A stretch of 64,000 bases of DNA from Rhodanobacter sp. PCA2 (GCF_013620825.1 NZ_NJIC01000019.1:46296-110295), one strand, 5' to 3'; positions 35,892 to 45,460 are shown, counted from the first letter of the stretch. The notes: a model not told the origin generated them from the sequence alone. Translations and numbers: made by a program.

Positions 35892-38800
35892 TCAGAGCGC
35901 GGCGTCCTTGCGGTGCTCGTCGGCGGTTTCTGCGGACGCATCGGGTGCAGGCGCAGGTTCCGCTTCGGCGGCAGGTACATCTTCGACCGCGGGATGACCG
36001 AGCAGGTCGCCCTGCCGCGGCTGCACCACGACGGCGGGCGCGGGCGCTGCATGGCCGTTGACGGCTGCATGCGCCGGCTCTTCCCGGACCTCGACGAGAG
36101 GCGCCGGGGCCACTGGCTCGGCTGCAGCTTCCCGGGTTTCCACGACATCAGCCGGGGCCGGCGAGGCAACCGCCTGATCCACCGGATCGGGGGCGGAAAC
36201 ATCCGTCTGGACCGGGTGCGCCGTATCCGTCGCCGCAGTGGCGGCCGGTGCGGACTTCTCCGGAATCGGCGGCAATGGGGGCAGGCTGAAGGCGGTGGCG
36301 ACGGCGGCGGCCAGCGGCGCTTCGGTCAGCACCACGCGCGCAGGCTCGTGGCGCTCCACCTGCACCGGCTGGGTGCGCGGTGCGGGAGCGGGGCGCGGCG
36401 CGACGGGTTCGGGCGTGGTGGCCGCCGTTTGCACGGCAGCGGCTTCGCCGGCCTCCGCGTCGGCAACCACCGGCGTGGGGATGACGGCTGCGGTGGCCGC
36501 AACTGCGGGCTTGGCTTCCTCGCTCCCGGTTTCCGACTCGTCGCGATCCTCGTCGTCGAGTTCGCCGAGCTGACCGGCCTCCGGCGTCGCGCCGACGGCG
36601 CCGTCCTCATGGCGGCGACGACGGCGGCCACCACGGCGGCCACGGCGGCGGCGCGAGGGATTCTCGGCATCCGCGGGTGCGGCGTCGCCGGCTTCCTCGC
36701 CGGCCGCGACCGGTGCGGCGATCAGCTTGACCTCGTCGGGCGCCGATTCAACGGCGGCGACTGCAGGCTGCGGGCTGGGCGCTCCCGGTTTCGCGACCGC
36801 GACGGCGGCTACCGCAGTGGCGGCAGCGACCTTGCGCTCGGCACGTTCCTGCTGCTGGGCGGGCTTGCCGTCGGCGGCGTTGTTGCGCGGCTGCTGCTGG
36901 CGTTCCTGCCTGGGTGCCTGGGCGTTCGCCTGCGGTTGCTGCTGGCGCGAGGCGTTCTCGCCGCCCTGCTGGCGGTTGCCGCGGTTCGACTGCTGGGCGT
37001 TCTGCGGCTGGTTCGACTTGCCCGACGCGGAGCCGTCGCGGCGCTGGCGGTTGCCGTTGCCGTTGCCGCCCTGCGCGTTGCGGTTGCGTTCGTCGCGACG
37101 CGGCTGTTGCTGCTGGCGATTGCCGCGCGCATTGCTGCTGCCGCTGCCATTGCTGCTGGCCGGGGCCGCCGCGGGCGCTGCAGCCGGAGCGGCGGCGCTG
37201 GTGCGGAACCAGCCGAACAGCCGCGAGATGATGCCGCCGCCGGGAGCGGGCGGCGCGACCGGCGCGGGCGCCGCCGGACGGCGTGCCTGCGCCGGCTGCG
37301 GAACAGGAGCCGGCGCGGGGGCCTCCTCGCGCACCGGGGCGGGCGTGGCGGGCACGATGCCGCTGACCGCGGGCTGCTCGTTGCTGCCCAGCGCCTGGCC
37401 CATCTTCGGGATCGGCGTGGCGTCGACCGCGGTGAGGCGCTCGTAGCTGGGCTTGCTGTGCTCGCCCATGTCCGCTTCCTTGATCCGCTGGATCTCGATG
37501 TGCGGCGTTTCCAGTTTGTCGTCGGCCACGATCACCACGTGCGCCTTGTGGCGCAGCTCGATCTCGACCACGCTGGCGCGCTTCTCGTTGAGCAGGAAGT
37601 TCGCCACCGTCGGCGGGGCCTGCACCAGCACCTGGCCGGTGTTGTCCTTCATCGCGTGCTCTTCGATCAGGCGCAGGGTGGACAGGCCCAGCGATTCCAC
37701 GCTGCGGATGTGGCCGTGGCCTTCGCAACGCGGGCAGACGATCTGGGTGGCTTCGCCGAGGCTGGGGCGCAGGCGCTGGCGCGACAGCTCCAGCAGGCCG
37801 AAGCGGCTGATGCGGCCCACCTGCACGCGGGCGCGGTCGAGCTTGAGCGCGTCCTTGAGCTTTTCCTCGACCTCGCGCTGGTGGCGCGGGCTGTCCATGT
37901 CGATGAAGTCGATCACGATCAGGCCGCCGGCGTCGCGGATGCGGCACTGGCGGGCGATCTCCACCGCGGCTTCGAGGTTGGTGTTGAACGCCGTCTCCTC
38001 GATGTCCGAGCCCTTGGTGGCCTTGGCCGAGTTGATGTCGATGGCGGTGAGCGCCTCGGTCTGGTCGATCACGATCGAGCCGCCGGAGGGCAGGCGCACC
38101 TGGCGATCGAACGCGCTCTCGATCTGCGTCTCGATCTGGTAGCGGCTGAACAGCGGGGTGTCGTCCTTGTACAGCTTGAGCTTGCGCAGCGAGGTCGGCA
38201 TCACCTGCTGCATGAACTCGCGCGCGTCCTCGTACAGCGCTTCCTCGTCGATCAGGATCTCGCCGATGTCGCTGCGCAGGTAGTCGCGCAGGGCGCGGAT
38301 GAACAGCTTGGATTCCTGGTAGATCAGGAACGGCGCCTTGCGCTTGCTGGCGGCGTCGGAGATCGAGCGCCACAGGGTCAGCAGGTAGTCCAGGTCCCAC
38401 TGCAGCTCTTCGGCGTCGCGGCCGAGGCCGGCGGTGCGCACGATCAGGCCCACGTCGTCGGGCACGGTGACGTGCTCCAGGGCTTCCTTCAGCGCCTGCC
38501 GGTCCTCGCCCTCGATCCGGCGCGAGACGCCGCCGGCCTTCGGGTTGTTCGGCATCAGCACCATGTAGCGGCCGGCCAGCGAGATGAAGGTGGTCAGGGC
38601 GGCACCCTTGTTGCCGCGCTCTTCCTTCTCGACCTGGACGACGACTTCCTGGCCTTCCTTCAGCAGCTCGCGGATGCCCGACTTGTGCGGGTTCAGTCCG
38701 GGGGTGAAGTACTGGTCGGCGATTTCCTTCAGCGGCAGGAAGCCGTGGCGTTCGGCGCCGTAATCGACGAAGCAGGCTTCCAGGGATTGCTCGACGCGGG

Positions 38801-38939
38801 TGATGCGGCCCTTGTAGATGTTGGCCTTTTTCTGTTCGCGGGAGGGGATTTCGATATCGAGATCGTAGAGGTTCTGGCCATCGACGATGGCCACACGCAA
38901 CTCTTCACGCTGAGTTGCGTTGATCAACATGCGCTTCAT
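35892..38939 (-). CDS. rne: Ribonuclease E
   Basis: The 1015-residue endonuclease is the core of the RNA degradosome and processes rRNA, tRNA and mRNA at the inner membrane. It begins [20 protein letters not shown], followed by the S1 RNA-binding domain (about 35-120), the RNase H-like and 5'-sensor parts, and the DNase I-like catalytic domain with [11 protein letters not shown] and [15 protein letters not shown] (metal-binding Asp residues). The Zn-link is CPRCEGHGH. The second half is a low-complexity, Arg/Pro/Ala/Gln-rich scaffold with [14 protein letters not shown], expected for RNA and degradosome partners. Divergent from rluC, as in E. coli. Confidence 0.96.
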   Translation of the reverse strand: MKRMLINATQREELRVAIVDGQNLYDLDIEIPSREQKKANIYKGRITRVEQSLEACFVDYGAERHGFLPLKEIADQYFTPGLNPHKSGIRELLKEGQEVVVQVEKEERGNKGAALTTFISLAGRYMVLMPNNPKAGGVSRRIEGEDRQALKEALEHVTVPDDVGLIVRTAGLGRDAEELQWDLDYLLTLWRSISDAASKRKAPFLIYQESKLFIRALRDYLRSDIGEILIDEEALYEDAREFMQQVMPTSLRKLKLYKDDTPLFSRYQIETQIESAFDRQVRLPSGGSIVIDQTEALTAIDINSAKATKGSDIEETAFNTNLEAAVEIARQCRIRDAGGLIVIDFIDMDSPRHQREVEEKLKDALKLDRARVQVGRISRFGLLELSRQRLRPSLGEATQIVCPRCEGHGHIRSVESLGLSTLRLIEEHAMKDNTGQVLVQAPPTVANFLLNEKRASVVEIELRHKAHVVIVADDKLETPHIEIQRIKEADMGEHSKPSYERLTAVDATPIPKMGQALGSNEQPAVSGIVPATPAPVREEAPAPAPVPQPAQARRPAAPAPVAPPAPGGGIISRLFGWFRTSAAAPAAAPAAAPASSNGSGSSNARGNRQQQQPRRDERNRNAQGGNGNGNRQRRDGSASGKSNQPQNAQQSNRGNRQQGGENASRQQQPQANAQAPRQERQQQPRNNAADGKPAQQQERAERKVAAATAVAAVAVAKPGAPSPQPAVAAVESAPDEVKLIAAPVAAGEEAGDAAPADAENPSRRRRGRRGGRRRRRHEDGAVGATPEAGQLGELDDEDRDESETGSEEAKPAVAATAAVIPTPVVADAEAGEAAAVQTAATTPEPVAPRPAPAPRTQPVQVERHEPARVVLTEAPLAAAVATAFSLPPLPPIPEKSAPAATAATDTAHPVQTDVSAPDPVDQAVASPAPADVVETREAAAEPVAPAPLVEVREEPAHAAVNGHAAPAPAVVVQPRQGDLLGHPAVEDVPAAEAEPAPAPDASAETADEHRKDAAL

Positions 38940-39281
38940 TGTAGTTTTCCTCGGCTCGCCCGCGCGTCGCGTGCCACGGTGGCGCCGTGATGGCGGCCTG
39001 CCGGGGATCGCGCCGCAGCGGGGGAGCGGCTCATGTGACGGCGCCGTTCCCGGCGCCCGGATGTTCGGTCAGCTGCGCCTGCCGCACCGTGGCCGCAAGG
39101 CTTCGGGCAAACGGCAGCCCGAACCGTTACGATGAAAGGGAGTCGCGACCGTTGCCCGGGATCGTCCTTGGGCAGGCGGCGCAATCCTCGCCGGCGTGAC
39201 GGGCGGGGCCCCGGCCCGAACCGGTCTCGGTGGGCTGGGATTGACGCTCGACCAGTATCCTATTCCGACAGGTTTTTTTCA
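38940..39281. other. Divergent rne-rluC intergenic region
   Basis: The 342 bp hold the rne 5' leader on the minus strand and the rluC promoter on the plus strand. A 7-bp stem GGCGCCG/CGGCGCC with TTCC loop lies at 39040-39057. TTGACG at 39241 may be a rluC -35 with TATTCC at 39261 (short, 14-bp spacing). rne mRNAs in other bacteria have long autoregulated leaders, but no specific motif could be matched here. Confidence 0.5.
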
Positions 39282-40286
39282 ATGCAGACGGCAACTTCCC
39301 GCGACGTACCTCACGGTGTGCGTCAAGTGGCGATCGGCCCCGAGCGGGACGGCCAGCGCATCGACAACGCACTGGCGACCCTGCTCAAGGGCGTGCCGAA
39401 AAGCATGATCTACCGGCTGCTGCGCACCGGCCAGGTGCGCGTGAACGGCAAGCGGGCCAAGCCCGATACGCGGCTAAGTGACGGCGATATGCTGCGAATT
39501 CCGCCGATCCGGGTGGCAGAACGACCGGAAGGGCGGGAAGCGCCGGGCGCCTTGGTCTCGTCCCTTGCGGAGACGGTGATCTTCGAGGACAAGCACTTCC
39601 TGGTGATCGACAAGCCCTCGGGCATCGCCAGCCATGGCGGCAGCGGCGTCAGCCACGGCGCGATCGAGCTGCTGCGGGCGGCGCGCCCGCACGAGTCGCT
39701 GGAACTGGTGCACCGGCTGGATCGCGACACCAGCGGCGTGCTGGTGCTGGCGAGGTCGCGGGCGGGGCTGACCGGCCTGCAGGCGGCGATCCGCGCCGGC
39801 GAGGTCACCAAGCAGTACTTGTGTTTGATGGTCGGCCATCCGTCCAAGGCGAAATTCGACGTGAACGCGCCGCTGCGCAAGTTCGCCCTGCAGGGCGGCG
39901 AGCGCATGGTGCGGGTCAGCGAGGACGGCAAGCCGGCGCTGACCTTCTTCCGCGAAATGGAGCAGTACCCCGGCGCGCGCCTGATGCAGGCCACCCTGGG
40001 CACCGGCCGTACCCACCAGATCCGCGTGCACGCCGCCCACATCGGCCATCCGCTGGCGGGCGATCCGAAATACGGCGACCGCGAGATGAACAAGCGCTTC
40101 CGCGAGATGGGGCTGCAGCGGCTGTTCCTGCACGCCGCGCATCTCAGCTTCGAGCTGGACGGGCGCCTCTACAGCTTCTCGGCGCCGTTGCCGGACGACC
40201 TCAAGGATTTCCTCGACGTGCTGGCGGTGAAGGGCAAGCACCTGCCGTACGTCCAGGCGCTGAAATCCCGCGGCGATCATTCCTGA
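39282..40286 (+). CDS. rluC: 23S rRNA pseudouridine synthase RluC
   Basis: A 334-residue RluA-family enzyme with an N-terminal S4 RNA-binding domain (about 30-95, MIYRLLRTGQVRVNGKRAK) and a catalytic domain. The active Asp lies in HRLDRDTSG, followed by the family motifs GRTHQIRVHAAHIGHPLAGD and RLFLHAAHL. Divergence from rne indicates RluC (23S positions 955, 2504 and 2580 in E. coli). The start is chosen at 39282, since the longer frame from 39132 runs through promoter DNA. A T7 run precedes the ATG and no good Shine-Dalgarno is visible. Confidence 0.93.
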   Translation: MQTATSRDVPHGVRQVAIGPERDGQRIDNALATLLKGVPKSMIYRLLRTGQVRVNGKRAKPDTRLSDGDMLRIPPIRVAERPEGREAPGALVSSLAETVIFEDKHFLVIDKPSGIASHGGSGVSHGAIELLRAARPHESLELVHRLDRDTSGVLVLARSRAGLTGLQAAIRAGEVTKQYLCLMVGHPSKAKFDVNAPLRKFALQGGERMVRVSEDGKPALTFFREMEQYPGARLMQATLGTGRTHQIRVHAAHIGHPLAGDPKYGDREMNKRFREMGLQRLFLHAAHLSFELDGRLYSFSAPLPDDLKDFLDVLAVKGKHLPYVQALKSRGDHS

Positions 40287-40330
40287 TCGCGAGAATCAAA
40301 CGGGCAGCCATCCATGGCTGCACTTTTCAA
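40285..40330. repeat. Dispersed REP-like palindromic repeat, copy 1
   Basis: It carries GCGAGAATC, ACGGGC and the palindrome GCAGCCATCCATGGCTGC in fixed order. Closely similar copies lie at 42972-43018 and, inverted, at 45461-45502. It occupies the gap between two convergent genes. Confidence 0.7.
40304..40327. terminator. Probable terminator between convergent rluC and the membrane protein gene
   Basis: The 7-8 bp stem GCAGCCAT/ATGGCTGC is followed by ACTTTT on the plus strand and preceded by AAACGG, giving a short T-run on the minus strand. It is part of a REP-like repeat, so it may be recruited as a terminator. Confidence 0.5.
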
Positions 40331-40331
40331 A

Positions 40332-41837
40332 TCAAAGAAAGAAACGGGCGCTGACCTCCAGCGAACGCAGCAGGCCGCCCGCCAGGCTGGCTTCCACCAC
40401 CAGCGCGCAGGCGGCATGCGCCGCGGCGACCGGCAGCAGGGCGCGCGAGCGCCGGAAACACCAGGCCCACCACAGTTCGGCCAGCAGGCAGAGCTGCATC
40501 AGCACGCCGTTCGGCGTGTGCATCAGCGCGAACACCAGGGCGCAGAGCAGCACGGCGAGGCCGGCCGGGAGACGACCGCCTTCCAGGCGGCGCAGCACCA
40601 CGGCCAGCATCAGCCATTGCTGCAGGATCGCCCACAGCGGGTAGAGCACGACATGCCCAGGCGTGGGCGGTTTGCCGGGGTGGCCGAAAAAAATGCCAAG
40701 CAATACCGCCAATGGCAGCAGGGCGAAGGGCGGCAGCCAGTCGCGCCAGTCGCCCACCCAGCGCCAGTCGGCTGGCCGCTGCCGCCACTCGGCGTGCGCG
40801 GCGAACAGCACGGCGCCGGCAAAGCACAGCAGGCTGGGCGGCGACAGGCGCAACCCCAGGTGCAGGCCCATCACCAGCCACAGCGGACCGGCCATGCAGG
40901 CGGCAAGTTCCAGCCAGCGCCGCCGCGGCTGGGATGGCGGCCACACGGCCAAGCCGATCAGCGCCAGCAGATAGCCCGTCGCGCCGGCCCAGGGCAGCCA
41001 GGCGGGTGCGCCGGTTTCGCCCGCCGCTTCCGGCGCGACGCCATGCGGCAGGAGCAGCGCCCCCGGCCGTTGCTGCCGCACCTGTTCGCGCAAGGCCAGC
41101 TGCGTTTCGGCGGAGGCCCCCGCCGGCAGCGCAATCCAGGCGGCGGGCGGCAGTGCAGGGTCGGCAAGTTGCCGTGCCGCCGTCGCCGGATCGGCCGACA
41201 GTTGCAGCGAGGGCTGCGTGGGCAGGGGCAAGGGCGTTGCGCGGCGCAGCGACACTTCGGCCAGGCGCAGCGACATGCCGGCGGGCAGTTCCAGTTTCAG
41301 CCGCAGCACCTCGATCCGTTCCGGTGCGGCGCAGCCCTCGCCCTGCCATTGCAGGCGGCGCAGGTCGACCACAGCGTGCAGCGGGCCGGCGGCGACCGGC
41401 GCATCCTGCCAGGCGAGGCAACCCGGCCGGCCCAGTCGCGGTTGCCAGGCCACGCCCAGCCGGAACGGCGCATCGGCCATGCCGTCCACCGCCAGCAGCG
41501 GCCAGTGGCCCGCGTCCAGCATGCCGGTGACCGGCAGCCCCAGCTCGAACGGCGTGCCGTCGCGACTGCGAATGCGCAGGCCGTTGCCGTCGCGCTGCAC
41601 GTCGGCGGCGCCGAACGCACGGCCGGCGACGAGATCGTGCGGCAGGCGCAGCCGCCACCGCCACGGCGGCTGGCCGTGTTCGATCAGCGCCGCCTGAAGA
41701 TTGGCCACGCGCTGCAGGTGGGCCGCGGTGATGCGTGCGGCCAGCTCGTGCAGCCCGAACAGCAGCAGCGCCACCAGCAGGGCGTAGCCTGCGGCGGCCC
41801 GCCAGCGGGGCGTCGGCGGCGCGGTAAGTTGCCGCAC
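40332..41837 (-). CDS. CPBP/CAAX-protease-like membrane protein, probably lacking the catalytic Glu pair
   Basis: A 501-residue protein with one N-terminal membrane segment (GYALLVALLLFGLHEL), a large non-membrane domain of about 230 residues, then some seven C-terminal membrane segments. The C-terminal part has the CPBP motif 2 pattern FALMH in ALVFALMHTPNG and a later AAAHAACAL, but where motif 1 (EExxxR) is expected it reads LQQWLMLAVVLRR. That may mean loss of protease activity. The GTG start at 41837 overlaps the phhB stop region; the exact start is uncertain. Function is unknown; CPBP members include prenyl-protein proteases and bacteriocin-immunity proteins. Confidence 0.62.
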   Translation of the reverse strand: MRQLTAPPTPRWRAAAGYALLVALLLFGLHELAARITAAHLQRVANLQAALIEHGQPPWRWRLRLPHDLVAGRAFGAADVQRDGNGLRIRSRDGTPFELGLPVTGMLDAGHWPLLAVDGMADAPFRLGVAWQPRLGRPGCLAWQDAPVAAGPLHAVVDLRRLQWQGEGCAAPERIEVLRLKLELPAGMSLRLAEVSLRRATPLPLPTQPSLQLSADPATAARQLADPALPPAAWIALPAGASAETQLALREQVRQQRPGALLLPHGVAPEAAGETGAPAWLPWAGATGYLLALIGLAVWPPSQPRRRWLELAACMAGPLWLVMGLHLGLRLSPPSLLCFAGAVLFAAHAEWRQRPADWRWVGDWRDWLPPFALLPLAVLLGIFFGHPGKPPTPGHVVLYPLWAILQQWLMLAVVLRRLEGGRLPAGLAVLLCALVFALMHTPNGVLMQLCLLAELWWAWCFRRSRALLPVAAAHAACALVVEASLAGGLLRSLEVSARFFL

Positions 41838-41839
41838 GC

Positions 41840-42181
41840 TCAGCGCGCCAGCAAGGCCTCGACCTTGGCCGCGCAGATGATGTCGTTGAGCGAAAGCCCG
41901 CCCACGTCGTGGGTCGACCAGAGCAGCTGGCAATGGCCGTAGCCCGCCTCGATGTCGGGGTGGTGATCCTCGTGGTTGGCGATGTAGCCGACCGCGTTGA
42001 TGAAGCCCAGCGTGCGGTGAAAATCGGGGAAACGGAAGTCCTTGACGATCGCCTGGCCGTCGGCGACAAGCGCCCAGTCGGGCAGCAATTGCAGCAGTTG
42101 GGTAATCTTGTCCGCGCCCAGTGCATGCTCCTTGCCCTTGCGCGGCTGGCAGTGCTGGCTGGCGAAATCGTGGATGTTCAT
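41840..42181 (-). CDS. phhB: Pterin-4a-carbinolamine dehydratase
   Basis: A 113-residue enzyme that dehydrates 4a-hydroxytetrahydropterin, the by-product of aromatic amino-acid hydroxylases. The family core is visible as DFRFPDFHRTLGFINAV, NHEDHHPDIEAGYGHCQLLW and THDVGGLSLNDI; the three conserved histidines are HHP plus the THD histidine. The start is at the ATG before NIHDFASQHC; the longer upstream frame is an artefact reading through nfuA antisense. It lies upstream of and nearly overlaps the membrane protein gene, and diverges from nfuA. Confidence 0.9.
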   Translation of the reverse strand: MNIHDFASQHCQPRKGKEHALGADKITQLLQLLPDWALVADGQAIVKDFRFPDFHRTLGFINAVGYIANHEDHHPDIEAGYGHCQLLWSTHDVGGLSLNDIICAAKVEALLAR

Positions 42182-42335
42182 GGCGGCTCCGTCACGACGC
42201 AAAGGTGGGTTGCGCAGCGTCGAAGTTGCGCGCCCAAATGTCAAAGCCCGCAACGCGTGCAAAACAGTACTAAAATGGTGCTGATTCGATGGACCGCGCT
42301 GACGCGGCCGCCGTGACATCCGCCACAGGTGAAAC

Positions 42336-42944
42336 ATGATCGAGATTTCCGAACGCGCGCAGCAGCATTTTCGCCACCTGCTGGACCAGCAGGGCAGCGA
42401 GGGACTGGGCATCCGCCTGCACGTGACCGAACCGGGCACGCCGGCCGCCAATTGCGAGCTGGAGTTCTGCGAGCCGGCCGAGCTGGCCGGCAACGAATGG
42501 ACGGTCGAGTGCGCGGGCTTCGATTTCCATGTCGATGGCGACAGCGCCTCGTGGCTGGATGGCGCCAGCATCGATTTCGAACCGAACGCCACCGGCGGCC
42601 TGCTGAACATCCGCGCGCCGAAGATCAAGGGCGACGTGCCCGGGCTGCAGGCCGGCGTGATCGAGCGCGTGCGCTACGTGCTGGACGCCGAGATCAACCC
42701 GCGGCTGGCCTCGCACGGCGGCCGCGTCACGCTGCTTGAAGTGGACGCCGAAGGCGTGGTGCTGCTGAAGTTCGGCGGCGGCTGCCACGGTTGCGGCATG
42801 GTCGACGTCACCCTGAAGCAGGGCGTGGAGAAAACCCTGCGCGAGCGCGTGCCCGAGGTGACTGCGGTGCGCGATGCTACCGACCACAGCGGCGGCAAGC
42901 AGCCGTACTACAGCAAGCACGAAGGGAAGTCGGCGCTGGGCTGA
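42336..42944 (+). CDS. nfuA: Fe-S biogenesis protein NfuA
   Basis: A 202-residue Fe-S carrier. Residues 1-95 form a degenerate A-type (IscA-like) domain that lacks the usual Cys triad, and residues about 105-190 the Nfu domain with the cluster-binding C150-HG-C153 in GGGCHGCGMVDVTL. It holds a [4Fe-4S] cluster at a dimer interface and delivers it to client enzymes. Plentiful clients exist here: NarG, NarH, NasA, NirB and MoaA. A TAAAAT -10-like element lies at 42271-42276 in the divergent promoter region. Terminated by a strong hairpin at 43019. Confidence 0.94.
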   Translation: MIEISERAQQHFRHLLDQQGSEGLGIRLHVTEPGTPAANCELEFCEPAELAGNEWTVECAGFDFHVDGDSASWLDGASIDFEPNATGGLLNIRAPKIKGDVPGLQAGVIERVRYVLDAEINPRLASHGGRVTLLEVDAEGVVLLKFGGGCHGCGMVDVTLKQGVEKTLRERVPEVTAVRDATDHSGGKQPYYSKHEGKSALG

Positions 42945-42971
42945 GCCGGTGCGGGTATTCGCGTTCGTCCC

Positions 42972-43018
42972 GATCGCGAAAATCGAACGGGCGGCGATTC
43001 ATGGCCGCACTCCTTGAA
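42972..43018. repeat. Dispersed REP-like palindromic repeat, copy 2
   Basis: Same order of elements as copy 1: GCGAAAATC, ACGGGC, then GCGGC-GATTCAT-GGCCGC and a weak T/C tail. It sits between the nfuA stop and its terminator. Confidence 0.65.
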
Positions 43019-43048
43019 CGAGAAACCCGCCTCGCGGCGGGTTTCTCG
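43019..43048. terminator. Intrinsic terminator between convergent nfuA and cytochrome genes
   Basis: A perfect 13-bp stem, CGAGAAACCCGCC with GGCGGGTTTCTCG, closes a TCGC loop. It is rich in A/T at the base and followed by TTTCC on the plus strand. It can serve both converging transcription units. Confidence 0.85.
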
Positions 43049-43067
43049 TTTCCGGGAACGGACGGAC

Positions 43068-43418
43068 TCAGTCGCCCTGGATATGGCCTTTCAGCGTGTC
43101 CAGCTTGGTCGGCAGGCCGGCGAAGTAGGTCGAGATGTCCTCGATGTCCTGGTCGGACAGCGTGGTGACCATGCCCTTCATGATGGGGTTGCTGCGCTCG
43201 CCGTTCTTGTACTCGTGCAATACCTGCTGCAGGTACTGGCTGTACTGGCCGGCGAGGCGCGGATACTGCGGGTCGATCGAGTTGCCGTCGGCGCCGTGGC
43301 AGGCGAAGCAGGCGGCCGCCTTGGTCTTGCCGTTCGCGGCATTGCCGTTGGCCAGCAGCGGAGCGGAAGCGAGCGCCAGGACGGCGCCGAGCGAAAGCAG
43401 GGCTGATGCGCGTTGCAT
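43068..43418 (-). CDS. Monoheme c-type cytochrome (second of a tandem pair)
   Basis: A 116-residue periplasmic protein with signal peptide (residues 1-23, ending PLLA), one haem-binding CFACH motif at about 37-41 and the axial Met in PIMKGM or GMVTTLSD. The overall pattern, YPRLAGQYSQYLQQVLHEY and DIEDISTYFAGL, matches one domain of dihaem cytochrome c4 or a class I small cytochrome. It starts 11 bp after the stop of a similar gene. It probably shuttles electrons to a terminal oxidase or reductase. Confidence 0.87.
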   Translation of the reverse strand: MQRASALLSLGAVLALASAPLLANGNAANGKTKAAACFACHGADGNSIDPQYPRLAGQYSQYLQQVLHEYKNGERSNPIMKGMVTTLSDQDIEDISTYFAGLPTKLDTLKGHIQGD

Positions 43419-43429
43419 GCGAAATCCTC

Positions 43430-43765
43430 TTACTTGCTTGCCGGCGCAAGGCTGGACAGGTAGGCGGCGATGTCCTTGATGTTCTGATCGGACAGGCTTT
43501 GCGCCTGCGCGGCCATCGTCGGGTAGGTGCGGCCGCCGTTCTTGTACTCGGTCAGCGCATTGATGAGGTATTGCTCGTTCTGCCCGACGATCTTCGGCAC
43601 GGGATAGTCCGGGTAGGCGTTGCTGTAACCCGGCACGCCGTGGCAACCGGCGCAGGTGTAGACCAGCGTGCGCCCGGCCGCCTTGTCGCCGCCTTCGGCG
43701 TGCGCGCTGGCGGTGGCCAGCAAGGCGGCAGCGGCTGCCAGACCAAGCAATTGCAATCGAATCAT
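43430..43765 (-). CDS. Monoheme c-type cytochrome (first of a tandem pair)
   Basis: A 111-residue protein with signal peptide (LLGLAAAAALLATASAHA) and haem motif CAGCH. The segments YPVPKIVGQNEQYLINALTEY and TMAAQAQSLSDQNIKDIAAYLSSL are like those of its neighbour, which suggests duplication or a split cytochrome c4. The start at 43765 is chosen because the signal peptide begins there; the longer frame upstream adds a Cys-rich non-coding stretch. Periplasmic electron carrier; redox partners unknown. Confidence 0.87.
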   Translation of the reverse strand: MIRLQLLGLAAAAALLATASAHAEGGDKAAGRTLVYTCAGCHGVPGYSNAYPDYPVPKIVGQNEQYLINALTEYKNGGRTYPTMAAQAQSLSDQNIKDIAAYLSSLAPASK

Positions 43766-43885
43766 CGAGATCGTTCCCCAGCTGCGGCGACAGATGCAAA
43801 TCAGTACAGCAACCGGTGCAGTATAGACAGCACGTCCCGGCATGGACAACATGTCGCACCGCCGGGACCGCCGCGCAGCCCGCGA

Positions 43886-45118
43886 TCAGACCAGGCTGCG
43901 GAAAATGTGGATGCCCGCGCTGTACTCGCCGACGATGGTGCCGAGGCTCACCAGGAAGAAGTTCAGCAAGGTGCGCGCCACGCGGTTCTTCCACCAGCCG
44001 CTCCAGTGGCCGATGTCGTCGCGCAGCGTGTCGAAATCGGCCACGCTGGGCCGGCGCACCCAGGCTTCGGCCATCGCGCTGATGCCGCCGGCGGGAATGC
44101 CGGGGCGGAACGGCTTGACCGGCGCGGCGATGAAGGCGGCGAGGATGCTCAGCGGATGGCCGCCGGCGGCGAGCGCGCCCAGCGCGGCGAAGCCGCCGGT
44201 GAACAGCACCCATGCGGTGAGCGCCTGCGCGCCCAGCGCCGTGTTGCGATGGAACGCGAACGCGATCGCCACGAACACCGCCAGCACCAGGCCCGCGGCC
44301 AGCCACTTCGGCCAGCGCGCCTTCGGCGGCGTCTGCGCCAGCACGGCGGCGGTCGCCGCCGGATCGCCTTGCTGCTCGCGCAGCAGCTGGCACAGGCCCT
44401 TCAGGTGTCCCGCGCCGATCACCACCAGCACGCGGCGCGGAGTGTCGGCGGCGCTGCGCGCGGCTTCCTCGCGCAGGCGTGCCGCCATGTAGGCGTCGCG
44501 TTCGGCGATCAGGCTCTCGTACAGCGGCTTCGACTCGCTGGCGAACTCGCTGAACGCGCTTTCCAGCATGTCGCCCTGCTTGAGCTTCTCGATCTCGCTG
44601 GCTTCGATCTCCTCGCGCTCGAACACGCTGGCGAGCAGGCCGCCGAGCAGGCCGAAGCGCTGCCAGAAGCCCACGCTGCGCCAGGCGCGCTTGAGCGTGG
44701 TGCCGACCTCGCGGTCGACCAGCCACAGCGGCAGGCCGCGTGCCTCGGCGCCGTCCATCGCCGCCTTCATCTCGGCGCCGGGCTGGATGCCGGACTGTTC
44801 GGCGAGGCGCTTCTGGAACGTGGAAAGCACCAGGCTGGCGGCGACCATGCCGGCCTTGCCCTGGCGTATCACCTGGAACAAGTCCATGCGCTTGAACGCG
44901 TCCGGATCGCGCATGCCTTGCGCGCGGCTTTCGCACAGCTCCACCGCCACCGCGTCGAAGCGCTCGTGTTCCAGCAGGGCCTGCACCGCCTCCATGCTGG
45001 TGCGCGACACGTGGGCCGTGCCCAGCACCACGTACTCCACGCCATCGCGCTGCACGCGTTCGAGCGGCTGGTCCTGCAGCACGGAAGGCAAGGGCAGGGC
45101 GGGGTCGGGAACACTCAT
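43886..45118 (-). CDS. TraB/PrgY-family membrane protein
   Basis: A 410-residue protein with the TraB-domain motifs VVLGTAHVSRTSMEAV near the N-terminus, VAVELCESR, and VLVVIGAGHLKGL at about residue 245. The C-terminal part has about four membrane segments (WLAAGLVLAVFVAIAFAF, ALTAWVLFTGGFAALGAL and others). TraB proteins of enterococci degrade or sequester peptide pheromone; in Gram-negative bacteria the role is unknown, and a metalloprotease of the erythromycin-esterase/ChaN/TIKI type is suspected. The ATG at 45118 is preferred; another at 45154 is possible. Confidence 0.82.
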   Translation of the reverse strand: MSVPDPALPLPSVLQDQPLERVQRDGVEYVVLGTAHVSRTSMEAVQALLEHERFDAVAVELCESRAQGMRDPDAFKRMDLFQVIRQGKAGMVAASLVLSTFQKRLAEQSGIQPGAEMKAAMDGAEARGLPLWLVDREVGTTLKRAWRSVGFWQRFGLLGGLLASVFEREEIEASEIEKLKQGDMLESAFSEFASESKPLYESLIAERDAYMAARLREEAARSAADTPRRVLVVIGAGHLKGLCQLLREQQGDPAATAAVLAQTPPKARWPKWLAAGLVLAVFVAIAFAFHRNTALGAQALTAWVLFTGGFAALGALAAGGHPLSILAAFIAAPVKPFRPGIPAGGISAMAEAWVRRPSVADFDTLRDDIGHWSGWWKNRVARTLLNFFLVSLGTIVGEYSAGIHIFRSLV

Positions 45119-45255
45119 GCGCGGGCGTACTGGTTGCGGGAGGAATCCAAGCATGGGGATGCGCCCCGCACGAAGCAAGTCGGAAGGGCTGCCAAGGGCG
45201 GCTGCCCGCGTGATTCCCGCGATCAAGGATGATCGCAGAGGGTCAAGGGCAAAGG

Positions 45256-45455
45256 GTCAAGGATGGTCTGATGTTGCTCGTCATCCCAGCGAAAGCTGGA
45301 CAAGCGCAAAGCGCGCAGAACGCCTGCAGGGCGGCCCCGAAGGGGCGAGCGCAGCGAGTCATCCAGTGCCTGCAAGCCACGGAACACAAAGACGCTGGAT
45401 GACCAGCTTCGCTGTTGTGAAGCGCCTCCTGCCTTCGCAGGAATGACGACAGGCA
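45256..45455 (-). repeat. Long dispersed palindromic repeat (MITE-like), longer copy
   Basis: Its ends are GGATGGTCTGAT...CTCGTCATCCCAGCGAAAG and CTTCGCAGGAATGACGACAGGCA, and it contains GCCACGGAACACAAAG. The complement of 52853-52967 carries the same blocks in the same order. This copy is 200 bp, about 85 bp longer, with extra material after AGCTGGA and before CTTCGCAGG. No open frame or transposase is inside. Confidence 0.78.
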
Positions 45456-45460
45456 GGGAA

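Noticed and set aside
38940..39281. An N-terminal extension of rluC from 39132
   Set aside because: It translates to a Gly/Arg-rich tail through the promoter region and is not found in RluC proteins.
42966..43020. Second, separate terminator at the REP-like copy after nfuA
   Set aside because: The stem is weak and lacks a T-run; the strong 13-bp hairpin at 43019 explains termination.
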